64,000 bases of DNA from Limosilactobacillus ingluviei DSM 15946 (GCF_001435775.1 NZ_AZFK01000028.1:1-64000); one strand, 5' to 3'. Shown: positions 7,879 through 16,815, counted from the first letter of the stretch. Numbers and translations: made by a program. Notes: generated by a model from the letters alone, not told the origin.

Positions 7879-8682
7879 CTAGTAATCGTTTAAGATATCA
7901 CCGAGCGGATCACCGCTACCGCCGTTGCCGCCGTTACCACCGTTCCCGGCCTTACTTTCCAAGTCCAGGTAAATCAGGGTGAAGGCCAAACCTAAGGCCC
8001 CGATGGCGATCAGCGTCAATTGCGTAACAGCGGCGAGGACAAACCCGATGGCAAAGAATGGCCAAACTTCCCGGTTGGCGATCATGTTGATAACCATGGC
8101 GTAACCAACGGCCACAACCATCCCACCACCGATGGTCATCCCTTCGTTTAACCAAGCTGGCATCGCGCTTAAAGCGGCCCGCACTTGGTCAGCTGGAATG
8201 ATTAACAGCGCAACGGCTGGCAAAGCAATCCGCAGCCCTTGTAAGCAGATGGCAACGATTTGCCACATGTCAATGGCCCGCAGGTTCCCTTTGGCAGCTT
8301 CCTTATCCATGATGTGAATAATTGCAACTGAGATCGTCCGAACAATCATGGTTAAGAATAATCCCGCTACGGCCAGGGGAATGGCAATCGCCGTCGCCGT
8401 CCCCATGCTCTTGGTAGCGGCCCCACTTTGAACAAAAATAATAGCAGAAGCGACCGAAGCCAAGGCAGCGTCTGGGGCGACGGCTGCCCCGATGTTAGCC
8501 CACCCCAGGGCAATCATTTGCAGTGAACCACCGAGAATTACACAGGGAATCAGGTGGCCGGTAACTAAACCGATCAGCGTACATGCAACCAGGGGTTGGT
8601 GGAATTGAAATTCATCCAAGATCCCTTCCATCCCGGCTAAGAACGCTACAATCACAACTAAAATCATTGAAATCGCAGACAT
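7879..8682 (-). CDS. manY: PTS mannose-family IIC component
   Basis: This 267-residue integral membrane subunit carries the sugar path. The family stretch FQFHQPLVACTLIGLVTGHL and the motif GGSLQMIALGWANIGAAVAPD are present. The C-terminal tail is unusual: Gly-Asn repeats (GNGGNGGNGGSG) followed by DPLGDILNDY, a flexible extension absent from the E. coli protein but seen in some lactic acid bacteria. It sits 12 bp behind manX. Confidence 0.93.
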   Translation of the reverse strand: MSAISMILVVIVAFLAGMEGILDEFQFHQPLVACTLIGLVTGHLIPCVILGGSLQMIALGWANIGAAVAPDAALASVASAIIFVQSGAATKSMGTATAIAIPLAVAGLFLTMIVRTISVAIIHIMDKEAAKGNLRAIDMWQIVAICLQGLRIALPAVALLIIPADQVRAALSAMPAWLNEGMTIGGGMVVAVGYAMVINMIANREVWPFFAIGFVLAAVTQLTLIAIGALGLAFTLIYLDLESKAGNGGNGGNGGSGDPLGDILNDY

Positions 8683-8693
8683 AATAATCTCCT

Positions 8694-9695
8694 TTAGTTC
8701 TTTTGCTGGTCAATCAGCGTTTGCGCCTTCTTCAACAGTTCATCCATGTTTTCTTTCCCACTGGATGGGACCTTTTGGACGTTGAAGGTGACGCCTAATT
8801 GCTTCAGTTCCTTGAACGTATCGACGTCGTTTTGGTCCATGGCCAAGACTTGGTTGACGTTGACCTTCCCGTCACTATAAGCCATCGAACCAACGTTGAG
8901 TTCCTTGATGTCGACCCCACCCTTGATGGCAGCGAGGGCATCTTGCGGCGTTTCAAACAGCAGCATGGCCTTGGTATTCCCAAAGCGGGGATCCTTGGCC
9001 ACTTCGATCATCTTCTTGATCGGCACCGTGTTAGCGTGTACCCCGGACGGAGCGGCCTGCGCGATCATGTTCTTGCGCAGCTTGTCCTTGGCCACATTGT
9101 CAGAAACCACGATGATGCGGTTGGGATTAGTGGCCTTAGTCCACCCGGTGGCAACTTGCCCGTGCAAGAGTCGGGTGTCGATCCGAGCTAAGACGTACTT
9201 GATCTTACCGTCGCCGATGACCGTGCCTTCAGGAATCGCCCCTTGCGGAGCCGCTGGTTGGGCGGCTGCTTGTGAGGTCGCTTCTTCTTGAGGCATCAAT
9301 TCTTCTGGCAAGGTCTTGATCCCTTCTTTAGCCGTTTCGACGATGTGGGTCGCAATTTCCCGGGCCGTGTTCATGGAGAAACGGGAAGCATAGGCTTCGA
9401 TGACCATTGGCAAGTTCATCCCAGAAACAATTGCCCAGGAGTCCTTGTGTTGGTCAAAGAGGTCGCTGGCTTGGTTGAACGGCGTCCCGCCCCACAGGTC
9501 AACTAAGAATAAGACCTGGTCCTGATCTTCTAAGGTACTGACGGCATCTTCCATCTTCTTGTGAATGTCTTCAGGCCCTTCATCAGGCTTTAAGATAACG
9601 TGTGCCACATTGGGTTGTTCGCCAAAGATCATTTCCCCGGACTGGAAAATCCCATCGGCGAAGGCCCCATGACTGGCTAAAACAATTCCTACCAT
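8694..9695 (-). CDS. manX: PTS mannose-family IIAB fusion
   Basis: This 333-residue cytoplasmic phosphotransfer protein has an N-terminal IIA domain (1-130) with the phosphorylated H9 in VLASHGAFA. A flexible Ala/Pro/Gln linker (about 135-157) leads to a IIB domain (about 163-330) with H178 in RIDTRLLHGQVATGW. It passes phosphate from HPr to the incoming sugar and is the first gene of manXYZ-DUF956. The start has AAGGAGG. No ManR/LevR-type regulator lies nearby. Confidence 0.94.
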   Translation of the reverse strand: MVGIVLASHGAFADGIFQSGEMIFGEQPNVAHVILKPDEGPEDIHKKMEDAVSTLEDQDQVLFLVDLWGGTPFNQASDLFDQHKDSWAIVSGMNLPMVIEAYASRFSMNTAREIATHIVETAKEGIKTLPEELMPQEEATSQAAAQPAAPQGAIPEGTVIGDGKIKYVLARIDTRLLHGQVATGWTKATNPNRIIVVSDNVAKDKLRKNMIAQAAPSGVHANTVPIKKMIEVAKDPRFGNTKAMLLFETPQDALAAIKGGVDIKELNVGSMAYSDGKVNVNQVLAMDQNDVDTFKELKQLGVTFNVQKVPSSGKENMDELLKKAQTLIDQQKN

Positions 9696-9738
9696 GTTGT
9701 CCTCCTTAATGAGAATGGATAGCGTATCCTTTTCGTGA

Positions 9739-9753
9739 TGGAAGCGAATACAT
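9739..9753 (-). promoter_or_regulatory. cre-like site near the man transcription start
   Basis: The minus-strand sequence ATGTATTCGCTTCCA matches WTGNAANCGNWWNCW with one mismatch. It lies at about +1 to +15 of the proposed transcript, a position suited to CcpA repression. Confidence 0.45.
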
Positions 9754-9758
9754 TAGGT

Positions 9759-9767
9759 AGTATACCA
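9759..9767 (-). promoter_or_regulatory. extended -10 promoter of the man operon
   Basis: On the minus strand, TGGTATACT gives an extended -10 (TGnTATACT) about 64 bp before manX. No sigma-54 type -24/-12 pair (TGGC-N-TTGC) is visible, unlike man operons run by ManR/LevR. Confidence 0.6.
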
Positions 9768-9881
9768 TATTTGTTAAACGATGGACTGGAATTTGGATAA
9801 AAAACCGCAAAACAAGGGAATTAATGCAGGGAAATTAAAAAAATCATCGGCAAATGGTCAGCTTTTGAATTTTTGAAAACG

Positions 9882-9926
9882 AAAAAAATCTCGCTAAACC
9901 AAATTTTAGTTCGTTGGTTTAGCGAG
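9882..9926 (-). terminator. terminator after the methyltransferase-like gene
   Basis: A 13-bp stem (CTCGCTAAACCAA with its complement) is followed on the minus strand by a run of seven to eight T residues. Confidence 0.85.
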
Positions 9927-9942
9927 ATGCAATGCGACGGCG

Positions 9943-10788
9943 TTATTCCGCTAGGTATACCTGTTCGTCAATCAAGTCAAAGCTCTTTAGACCGGCATTT
10001 ACCGGTGCTAGAGCAGCGGGTTGGCTTAATTGGGCCAGGTGCCAAAATTTCGGCGAATTGGTGGCCCCGTCGCGTTCACCGATGACTAAAAGGCGAACAT
10101 CCGGGAAGCGTTTTCGCAACAATTCCAGCACTTGATAATCGTTTTCATCTTTATCCGGAGCCCAGGACATGAGGACGTAGTCGACCTGGTCCCCATATTT
10201 TTCGATGGCGGCCAGGGCATCAAGGGCTTCAATGGTCGTGACCGGGTGCTTGCCGGTTTCGTTTTCCTTAACCCAGGCTTGGCTGTCCGTAGTGAAAATC
10301 GTTTGCAGGGGATTGTGATCCCGCAAACCTTTGGACAGGTAGCCGTTGCCAGCCATGATTTCTAACACCGGCGCCCCAGCTAAATAGTCACTGAGGGCAC
10401 TGATAAACGAAGTGTTGGTGTAAGACCACATCCCGTACGTCGTCTCTAAGTAATCGCGAAAGTTGCGTAAGAGTCGGTCTAACTTGGGTAAAGCATTGGA
10501 ATATTGTTCCCACAAGCGGTCGCCTTGCCGATCCCCCCGTGGGTATTGGGCGTTGACGGCGGTAAAAATTTGATCTTGAATGTCATCAGGGAGCAACAAT
10601 TTGGGCAGGGCCTGGGGGATCAACCCGCGCTTTAAGAGCCGGTCAGCCTCTAAAACGTTATTCACCAAATACTTAATGACCGGGAATGGATCAAACAGTT
10701 CCCCATACTGGGTCAGTTGCGCGATATAAGGCGCTGGGCGGTGCTTTTTAACGCGTTGTTTTAGCTTTTTGAGTTGTTTTTTCTTCAT
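9943..10788 (-). CDS. SAM-dependent methyltransferase-like protein
   Basis: This 281-residue cytoplasmic protein has a very basic N-terminus (KKKQLKKLKQRVKKHR) that suggests RNA or DNA contact. A helical region (20-125) precedes a Rossmann-like domain whose motif I reads PVLEIMAGNGYLSKGL (about 141-156). Acidic TTDSQAW and YVLMSWAPDKDEND fit later methyltransferase motifs. No target-specific catalytic motif is recognised, so the substrate is unknown. It lies 3 bp behind the XRE regulator gene, so the two are one operon. Confidence 0.7.
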   Translation of the reverse strand: MKKKQLKKLKQRVKKHRPAPYIAQLTQYGELFDPFPVIKYLVNNVLEADRLLKRGLIPQALPKLLLPDDIQDQIFTAVNAQYPRGDRQGDRLWEQYSNALPKLDRLLRNFRDYLETTYGMWSYTNTSFISALSDYLAGAPVLEIMAGNGYLSKGLRDHNPLQTIFTTDSQAWVKENETGKHPVTTIEALDALAAIEKYGDQVDYVLMSWAPDKDENDYQVLELLRKRFPDVRLLVIGERDGATNSPKFWHLAQLSQPAALAPVNAGLKSFDLIDEQVYLAE

Positions 10789-10791
10789 AAC

Positions 10792-11208
10792 TTACTTAAA
10801 TTTGAGGTTCAATTCTTCTTGTTGACTTTGGGTCGGTTCACTTTCCCGCCGGTTGTCTTTACCTTTGAGGTAGCCGTCAATTAATTGGAAGATTTCGTAG
10901 CGATCTTCACTGGACAAAATCGTATTGTTAAACCGTAAGTCGCGACTGGAAAAGAAAAGTTTCGCCAGATCGTAATCGTTCCGGTCTGATTTCCCGGTCA
11001 AGTAGTCGAGACTAACGTCAAAAAATTCGGCCAATTTGCGGGCTTCCACATACGACGGGGTCCGAATGCCCCGTTCCCAATTGCCGATTTGCGAGGCCGT
11101 GTTGGGTTTTTCATTCGGCCCTAAGTTTTGATTTAATTCCGTGGCCAGCGCCTTCAGGGTAATTTTTTGCCCGCGGCGCAAGGCCCGTAGTCGTTCTGGG
11201 AACATCAT
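10792..11208 (-). CDS. XRE-family transcriptional regulator
   Basis: A helix-turn-helix domain (about 3-70) carries the recognition region NTASQIGNWERGIRTPSYVEARKLAEFF. A short C-terminal tail (about 70 residues, charged) has no recognisable sensor domain. I place the start at the ATG at 11208, 7 bp behind AAAGGA; an in-frame TTG at 11226 is less likely. It is the promoter-proximal gene of a two-gene operon with the methyltransferase-like protein and could control that operon. Confidence 0.85.
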   Translation of the reverse strand: MMFPERLRALRRGQKITLKALATELNQNLGPNEKPNTASQIGNWERGIRTPSYVEARKLAEFFDVSLDYLTGKSDRNDYDLAKLFFSSRDLRFNNTILSSEDRYEIFQLIDGYLKGKDNRRESEPTQSQQEELNLKFK

Positions 11209-11326
11209 CCTCACATCCTTTACCAATTCATTTTAACATTTTTCACCACGGAGCGTGGCAAATCGCGTCGATTTCCCAAATGTGGTAAACTAACTAAGAT
11301 TTTGAGAGAAAAGAGTGTAGTTGTTT

Positions 11327-12292
11327 ATGAATAAGACAGATAAAAAGAAACGTTCGTGGTGGCGCTGGGGGCTGGCGCTAGTGGGAATGCTGCTCGTAGC
11401 TTGGGGGGCCGCGGGGGCCTACTTTTTCCACGTGGCGATGGTGCCGAGCCATAAATCCTTTGTCAGCAACCCTACGACGGTGATTAAAAAGAGCGATCCG
11501 CTCTACCAACAAAAGCGTTGGTTTCAGCAAGCGACTAAGCAAAAGTGGACGATGACGGCGGCCGACGGAAAAACCCGCTTGGTGGCGGCTTACCTCCCGG
11601 CGGCGCAGCCAACGACGAAAAGTGTGATTATCTTACATGGCTTTATGCAAAATAAGGAAAGCATGGGGGCCTACGCGGCGCTGTTTCACCAGTTAGGCTA
11701 CAACGTTTTGTTACCGGACGCACGGGCGCATGGGCAAAGCCAGGGCCACTACATTGGTTATGGTTGGCCGGAACGCTACGACGTCCGTAAGTGGGCCAAG
11801 CGACTGATTCGCGACCATGGCCCGAAAAGTCAAATTGTGATTTTTGGGGTCAGCATGGGTGGCGCCACGACGATGATGACCAGTGGGTTGCAACTGCCAG
11901 CTCAAGTCAAGGCGCTGGTCGCGGACTGCGGCTACAGCAGCTTGCAAGCAGAATTGGATTATCAAGCGGGTCATTTGTATCACTTGCCAATGTTAGTTCG
12001 AATTCCGGTTGAAGGGGCCTTAAGTGTGATCAACCGGGTGGCCAATGGCTTCTTTACCCAAAGCGCCTCCAGCACGCGGGCCCTTCATCACAATCACCGG
12101 CCCTTACTATTGATCCACGGGGCCGCTGATGATTTCGTGCCAACTAAGATGGTGTGGCAAAATTACCGGGCCACCCAGGGACCTAAACAAATTTGGGTCG
12201 TCCCGCACGCGGGCCATGCCAAAGCCTATGCGACGAGCCCGGCAGCTTACCGGGCCCACTTGCAAGCCTTCTTAGCTCGTTACGTAAAATAA
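11327..12292 (+). CDS. membrane-anchored alpha/beta hydrolase
   Basis: This protein of about 321 residues has a basic N-terminus followed by one membrane segment (about 10-33) that likely anchors the enzyme outside. The hydrolase fold shows the oxyanion stretch VIILHGFMQNKESM, the nucleophile elbow VSMGGATT, an acid in HGAADDFVP and the catalytic His in VPHAGHAKAY. It resembles the YqkD-type hydrolases of Firmicutes; the substrate is unknown. I prefer the ATG at 11327 to the TTG 6 bp earlier. It is transcribed divergently from the XRE gene. Confidence 0.85.
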   Translation: MNKTDKKKRSWWRWGLALVGMLLVAWGAAGAYFFHVAMVPSHKSFVSNPTTVIKKSDPLYQQKRWFQQATKQKWTMTAADGKTRLVAAYLPAAQPTTKSVIILHGFMQNKESMGAYAALFHQLGYNVLLPDARAHGQSQGHYIGYGWPERYDVRKWAKRLIRDHGPKSQIVIFGVSMGGATTMMTSGLQLPAQVKALVADCGYSSLQAELDYQAGHLYHLPMLVRIPVEGALSVINRVANGFFTQSASSTRALHHNHRPLLLIHGAADDFVPTKMVWQNYRATQGPKQIWVVPHAGHAKAYATSPAAYRAHLQAFLARYVK

Positions 12293-12314
12293 TTTCCCGG
12301 GAAATAAGGAACTT

Positions 12315-12355
12315 AAAACGGGACGCTCCTACCAGGTTGGTGGAGCGTCCCGTTT
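12315..12355. terminator. terminator shared by two convergent genes
   Basis: AAACGGGACGCTCC pairs with GGAGCGTCCCGTTT around a short loop. The T-runs on both sides are modest. Confidence 0.65.
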
Positions 12356-12357
12356 GC

Positions 12358-14295
12358 TTAGTTGGATTGCATGTAGACCAATTCATCAATCGAAATGTGT
12401 TCGTTGAGGGCTTTGGCCAGATCGGCGTTAATGTCACCCGCTGCGAGGGCTTGTTGAATGAAACTATGTTCATCCTGGAAGGCGCTGACGAAGAGCTGGT
12501 GCATTACCTCTTGGTCCAAGCGCTGTTGGCGACTGAGGGCCCGAATCCGGTTGAGGTAAAGCCGACGGACCATTGCCACTTCATTGACATTCGTTGACGT
12601 TTGAACCTGGTTTAAGTGGTTGTTGACCGCCCAAGTGGTCCGCGCCAAGAGATTCCGTATTTCTTTTTGGACGGCATCGGTGGCGGTCGTCACTTGGACT
12701 TGGCGCAACTTGTGGCGAATGCGGCGCCACTTCCACCGGTGATAAAAGGTCCGGATAAAGGAACGGAGGCCATGGTTGGTGTGGTTGACTACGCTTTGGG
12801 TGATCAAGTGCTGATAGAAATCAAGTAAGAACTGATCGATCTGCCCTTCCTGGCTGAGTTCATCAATCAGTTGCATTTCAACCTCATGGCAGTCAGCCAA
12901 GATTTTTTGGTAGGTGGCGGAGTTCACTTGGTAGGTTAAGGTCATTTGCGAGCTGAGTTGGTCAATGACCGCGGCGCGTTCCCGGGGGTGAGCAGCGGCT
13001 TCTTCAATTCGCCCAATCGCCGTTTGGACGGCGGCAATCAAACCATTGGCAAATTCCGTCGCCGTGTAGGTATTGCGCTTAGGGGGCAACAGTTTAGGAA
13101 AGAGCAGGGCCCCGTTGATGATACTGATTAAAATCACTAAAGCAGCAATCAAGATCATCGTGTTGCGCAGGGCCAGGGGCCGACCGTTGATGAGGGTCGG
13201 AATGGAAAAGGCCATTGCCAGGGTAATCGTCCCGTGAATCCCTCCCAGGGCTAAGACGAGGGCATTCTTGCGCTGATCTTCGGTGGACCCTTTAAGATCG
13301 ACAAAGTTCAGCCGCGCCCATAAGTAGCGAATCCCCGTGGTGATCAGGTAGAGGAAGATGGCGATCAAGGTCAGGTTACCCAGGCTTTGGGGGGTCGTAG
13401 CGCCTAATGCTTCGGGGAGACTTAACCCCAAAAAGACGAAGACGATCCCGTTTAAGGTATCACTGAGGATTTGCCACAGGGTGGTCGTAGCAATTTGGAC
13501 CTTGGCCGACGTTAAGCGCAACCGGTCGTTGAGCAGACTGTGCATGATCCCAGCGGCTACCACAGCCAAGATTCCCGAGCAGTGGAGTTCTTCGGCCAAC
13601 CAGTAGACGATGACCGGCGTCATGACGTTCAAGGGAATGACAATTTGACCGATGTCGACGTTGGTCCGCATCAAAAAGAGGCGCAGTTCAATCATTAGCC
13701 AGCCGGCCAGGGCCCCGAAAATAATCCCGCCTAAGAAGACGTACAGGAAGGTGGTTAAACCATGGACTAAGGAAAATTGTCCCGAGGCCAAGGTTGACGC
13801 GGCCAGGCTAAACAGGACCAAGCCGGAAGCGTCGTTAAACAACGATTCGTGCTCTAAGGTCCGGTGGACGTTGGCAGGCATCGCGACGCCAGTGGTTAGC
13901 GATTTGACGGCAACCGCATCCGTTGGGGTAATGATGGCCGCCAGCATGAAGGCCAATGGTAAAGAGAAGGCCGCGACGGCGAAGTGCAGGCCAATCCCGG
14001 CGACCAAGACGGTAAAGATCGCCAGGTAAACGGTCATGGAAATAATTTGCTTCACGTTGCGCGAAATCGCCCGGAAGGAGGCGTTTTGGCCATCATTAAA
14101 CAAGAGGGGGGCAATAATTAAGAGCAGGAAGGTTTCCGGCTCCAGGGTAAAGGTCGAGATACTTGGCCACAGAGCCAAAAAAAACCCGACGAAAATTTGG
14201 TAAAAGGCCAGCGGAAGGCGGGGAAAAAAGAGGTGGGCAATATTGGCAATGACCACCGCGACAATCAGGGTCAAGACCCCAAAAATGGTTGACAT
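12358..14295 (-). CDS. CPA1-family Na+/H+ antiporter
   Basis: This protein of about 645 residues has roughly twelve membrane helices in residues 1-400. The family core is visible: ITPTDAVAVKSL, ESLFNDASGLVLFS and GGIHGTITLAMA. The C-terminal 240 residues are a cytoplasmic, largely helical regulatory region. It exchanges sodium or potassium for protons across the membrane, as NhaP/NhaK-type proteins do. The correct start is the ATG at 14295, 8 bp behind AAGGAGG; the open frame extends upstream to 14376 without a ribosome site. Confidence 0.9.
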   Translation of the reverse strand: MSTIFGVLTLIVAVVIANIAHLFFPRLPLAFYQIFVGFFLALWPSISTFTLEPETFLLLIIAPLLFNDGQNASFRAISRNVKQIISMTVYLAIFTVLVAGIGLHFAVAAFSLPLAFMLAAIITPTDAVAVKSLTTGVAMPANVHRTLEHESLFNDASGLVLFSLAASTLASGQFSLVHGLTTFLYVFLGGIIFGALAGWLMIELRLFLMRTNVDIGQIVIPLNVMTPVIVYWLAEELHCSGILAVVAAGIMHSLLNDRLRLTSAKVQIATTTLWQILSDTLNGIVFVFLGLSLPEALGATTPQSLGNLTLIAIFLYLITTGIRYLWARLNFVDLKGSTEDQRKNALVLALGGIHGTITLAMAFSIPTLINGRPLALRNTMILIAALVILISIINGALLFPKLLPPKRNTYTATEFANGLIAAVQTAIGRIEEAAAHPRERAAVIDQLSSQMTLTYQVNSATYQKILADCHEVEMQLIDELSQEGQIDQFLLDFYQHLITQSVVNHTNHGLRSFIRTFYHRWKWRRIRHKLRQVQVTTATDAVQKEIRNLLARTTWAVNNHLNQVQTSTNVNEVAMVRRLYLNRIRALSRQQRLDQEVMHQLFVSAFQDEHSFIQQALAAGDINADLAKALNEHISIDELVYMQSN

Positions 14296-14324
14296 TAAAA
14301 TCCTCCTTATAGTAATTATGTACG

Positions 14325-14355
14325 AAAAACGGTCGGGAACTTCCCGGCCGTTTTG
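14325..14355 (-). terminator. terminator after the DUF4870 gene
   Basis: AAACGGCCGGGAA and TTCCCGACCGTTT on the minus strand form a stem with a T-run. It ends transcription before the antiporter gene. Confidence 0.75.
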
Positions 14356-14356
14356 G

Positions 14357-14722
14357 TTAACGATCCAATAAAACAATAATCCCCATCACGATATTGTAGA
14401 GCCAAAAGAGCAGGCCAGCGAATAATAAGAGCCCTAATAAGAGCAGCCAGAGCCAAGCGACTTGCCCAAAGCCCTGGTCACCAACGGCCAAACCGGTACC
14501 GGCAATGATGATAATGACAGCAATGCCCAATAAAGTTGGCAATAATTGCGACCAAAAGGCCCGCTTCGCGTGGTAAGCAATCGCAAGGTTGGGCTGCTGG
14601 ATGTGGGTGGCTGCCAGCCAGGCAATTAACGGGAACAGCACCGGCATAAACAGGATGCTGAAGTAGCTCAAGCAGGCCAACAATTTCGTGGGGGTGTCCA
14701 TGATAACAGGTTGGTTCTTCAT
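14357..14722 (-). CDS. DUF4870-type small membrane protein
   Basis: This protein of about 121 residues starts MKNQPVIMDTPTKLLACLSYFSILF and contains AYHAKRAFWSQLL and three hydrophobic helices. The layout matches DUF4870 (Tic20-like) proteins, whose function is unknown. The ATG at 14722 sits 6 bp behind GGAGG, which decides the start against the longer open frame. It stands alone, with the ECF operon ending about 55 bp upstream. Confidence 0.75.
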   Translation of the reverse strand: MKNQPVIMDTPTKLLACLSYFSILFMPVLFPLIAWLAATHIQQPNLAIAYHAKRAFWSQLLPTLLGIAVIIIIAGTGLAVGDQGFGQVAWLWLLLLGLLLFAGLLFWLYNIVMGIIVLLDR

Positions 14723-14777
14723 TGGCGCCTCCAAAATTCGGGTGATAAAAGTAACTACTCCTATCTTACCGAAATTA

Positions 14778-15431
14778 TTATGGAAAGGCAATTAAGACGA
14801 CCTGAGCCAAACCGAAGCTCCCCACAAAGCGCAACCAATCAATTTTTGAAAGCGGGATCGGTTGGGCCACCGTCCGTGGTTGATTTTCCACAAAGCCGTG
14901 CGATTCCATTGCTTGGGCTAATTGTTCCGACCAGGTAATCGCGCTGAGGATTGCTTTGAAATACAAACGTGGCGACCAAAAACTCAGGGTTACGCCCCGC
15001 ATTTGCCCGGCGGCTTTAATCGTTTTAACCGCCGTTACGATCCGGGGCAATAAGTTGATCGCCGCTAAGGTGCCATAGGCAAATTTCGCTGGCAAGTGAG
15101 CGTTTTGTTCGAGCGACCGCGCCAAGCGTAAGGGCGGGGTACTTAGGGTCACGGCGCTGCCCAAGAGGACGTAAACGTAGACCCGGCTGGCCAATACGGC
15201 CGCAAAAAACCAATCGTGCCCCGGGGTAAACAGCCCGATGGTGATTGAGAGCGTTGCTGCCGGAATGGCCGGCACGACCAGTAAGCGCAGCAGGGTTAGC
15301 AGCCCGGGCCGCGTGGCGATGACTAATCCGAGCCCCACGGCGATCAATAGGAGGTTGACAACCAATTTTTGGGTAAAGGAGATTTCTAACGAGAGTAACA
15401 GGACTAATAATAACTTGAGACTTGGGTTCAT
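14778..15431 (-). CDS. ykoC: ECF transporter T component (CbiQ/YkoC-like)
   Basis: This 217-residue membrane protein couples the ATPase to the substrate-binding subunit. It has about five helices and the T-component motif stretch AAGQMRGVTL (Ala-Arg-Gly type), with a second helix region around SLEQNAHLPAKFAYGTLAA. Its ATG overlaps the ATPase stop by four bases (ATGA), so translation is coupled. It is the last gene of the YkoE-D-C operon under the TPP riboswitch. The family is clear; the symbol follows the operon layout. Confidence 0.85.
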   Translation of the reverse strand: MNPSLKLLLVLLLSLEISFTQKLVVNLLLIAVGLGLVIATRPGLLTLLRLLVVPAIPAATLSITIGLFTPGHDWFFAAVLASRVYVYVLLGSAVTLSTPPLRLARSLEQNAHLPAKFAYGTLAAINLLPRIVTAVKTIKAAGQMRGVTLSFWSPRLYFKAILSAITWSEQLAQAMESHGFVENQPRTVAQPIPLSKIDWLRFVGSFGLAQVVLIAFP

Positions 15432-16813
15432 GAGCGTACCTCGGCAAGATCTTGGAGCTGCTGGTGGCTTAAGTGCAGGTGACAATCCACCCACCCCGCC
15501 AAGCCAGCCAACTGGTGAGAAACCACGATGATGGTGGCCGGTTGAACGGCTTGGCAAGCCGTGATTAACTGCCGGACGGCTTGGGCCGAGGCGGCATCCA
15601 GCCCGGCAAAAGGTTCATCTAACAATAGGACCGGTTGGCCCATCATCAGCATGACTAATAATTGGAGCTTCTTTTGCTGCCCCCCGGACAAGGAGTAGAC
15701 GACCCGGTCTGCTAACCCTGTGAGTCCTAGTAGGTCAATGGCTGCCGTTAGGTTGGCGGGGGTGAAGTAGGGGTGGCGTCCCTGCGCTTGGCTGAGGGCT
15801 AATTCTTCGGCCATGGTGACGTTTAGGAATTGGTCAGCGGCGTGCTGGAAGACCAAGCCGACTTGCCGGCCCCATTGCCGGGGCCGATACTTTTGCAACG
15901 AGCGCCCCTGCAGGGTTAATTCGCCTTGGTAGGGAACTAATTTGGCCAGGCACTTTAAGAGCGTCGATTTGCCACTGCCGGATTCGCCAGTCAGCAGGGT
16001 AATTTTGTTAGCCGGAATTTGGCAGTTGGCCTGGTCTAATAAGCGTTGGTGGGGGCGCTCAAGGACCAGCTTGCGCCCCACGATCGCGGCCGGCCAGGTC
16101 CTTGCGGCTTGGGTGGGCAGGGCAATCGGCTGAGCGGCGGCCGTTAAGAGGGCTTGCGCCGCCGCTTCAGGCAGCTGGGTTGCTTGATGGGCCCGGTCAA
16201 AGCGGATGATTTGTGGTTGCACCGCTTGGTAATTGGCCAGGTCGTGGTCGGCAATAATCACCGTTTTACCAGCGGCCACTTGGGCTTGTAATTGTGCTAA
16301 CAATAAGGCCCGGTTCTTGGCATCGAGGCTGGCGAAGGGCTCATCTAATAAGATGACGGGCCGGTGCATAGCAATCACGACTGCTAAAGCCGCCCGTTGT
16401 TTTTCCCCCCCGGACAAGGTCGCAAACTGGCGGTCCGCCAGGTCACTGATGCCCACGGTCGCAAAGGCGTCCCGGATGCGATGGCGCATTTGGTGCCGGT
16501 GAACTTGCAGATTTTCGAGGGCAAATTCGGCCTCGTGTTGGGGCGTATCCAGGGCAAACTGGAGACTCGGGTCTTGAAAAAGCATCGCCGTTTCTTGTGG
16601 GGCCAAGTTAATCGCGGCCTGCGCGTTTAAGTGACCGCCGTATTTTGGCAACAGCCCGGCCAAGAGGCGCAACAGGGTCGACTTGCCACTGCCTGAGGGG
16701 CCATAAAGGAGGGTAAAGCTGCCCCGGGGAATGGTCAGGTCGGCGAGCTGAAGCACTGGTTGGTGGGCCTGGTAACTAAAGATCACGTTTTGGATCGTAA
16801 TTGGGTCAGTCAT
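15428..16813 (-). CDS. ykoD: ECF transporter ATPase with two fused ABC domains (YkoD-like)
   Basis: This 461-residue protein contains two complete ABC domains in one chain. Domain 1 has Walker A GPSGSGKST (38-46), signature LSGGEKQR and Walker B VILLDEPFASLD. Domain 2 (from about 240) has GESGSGKST, LSGGQQKK and VLLLDEPFAGLD. The fused arrangement replaces the EcfA1/EcfA2 pair and is typical of YkoD in thiamine-precursor transporters. It starts 2 bp after the YkoE stop and overlaps the T gene. Confidence 0.92.
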   Translation of the reverse strand: MTDPITIQNVIFSYQAHQPVLQLADLTIPRGSFTLLYGPSGSGKSTLLRLLAGLLPKYGGHLNAQAAINLAPQETAMLFQDPSLQFALDTPQHEAEFALENLQVHRHQMRHRIRDAFATVGISDLADRQFATLSGGEKQRAALAVVIAMHRPVILLDEPFASLDAKNRALLLAQLQAQVAAGKTVIIADHDLANYQAVQPQIIRFDRAHQATQLPEAAAQALLTAAAQPIALPTQAARTWPAAIVGRKLVLERPHQRLLDQANCQIPANKITLLTGESGSGKSTLLKCLAKLVPYQGELTLQGRSLQKYRPRQWGRQVGLVFQHAADQFLNVTMAEELALSQAQGRHPYFTPANLTAAIDLLGLTGLADRVVYSLSGGQQKKLQLLVMLMMGQPVLLLDEPFAGLDAASAQAVRQLITACQAVQPATIIVVSHQLAGLAGWVDCHLHLSHQQLQDLAEVRS

Positions 16814-16815
16814 AA

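Noticed and set aside
9873-9887. cre-like TTGAAAACGAAAAAA upstream of manX
   Set aside because: One mismatch at a conserved C, and it lies over 100 bp upstream of the man promoter in the terminator tail of the convergent gene.
9943-11208. Restriction-modification or toxin-antitoxin system
   Set aside because: There is no nuclease, no DNA methyltransferase target motif and no toxin fold; only an XRE protein and a methyltransferase-like protein.
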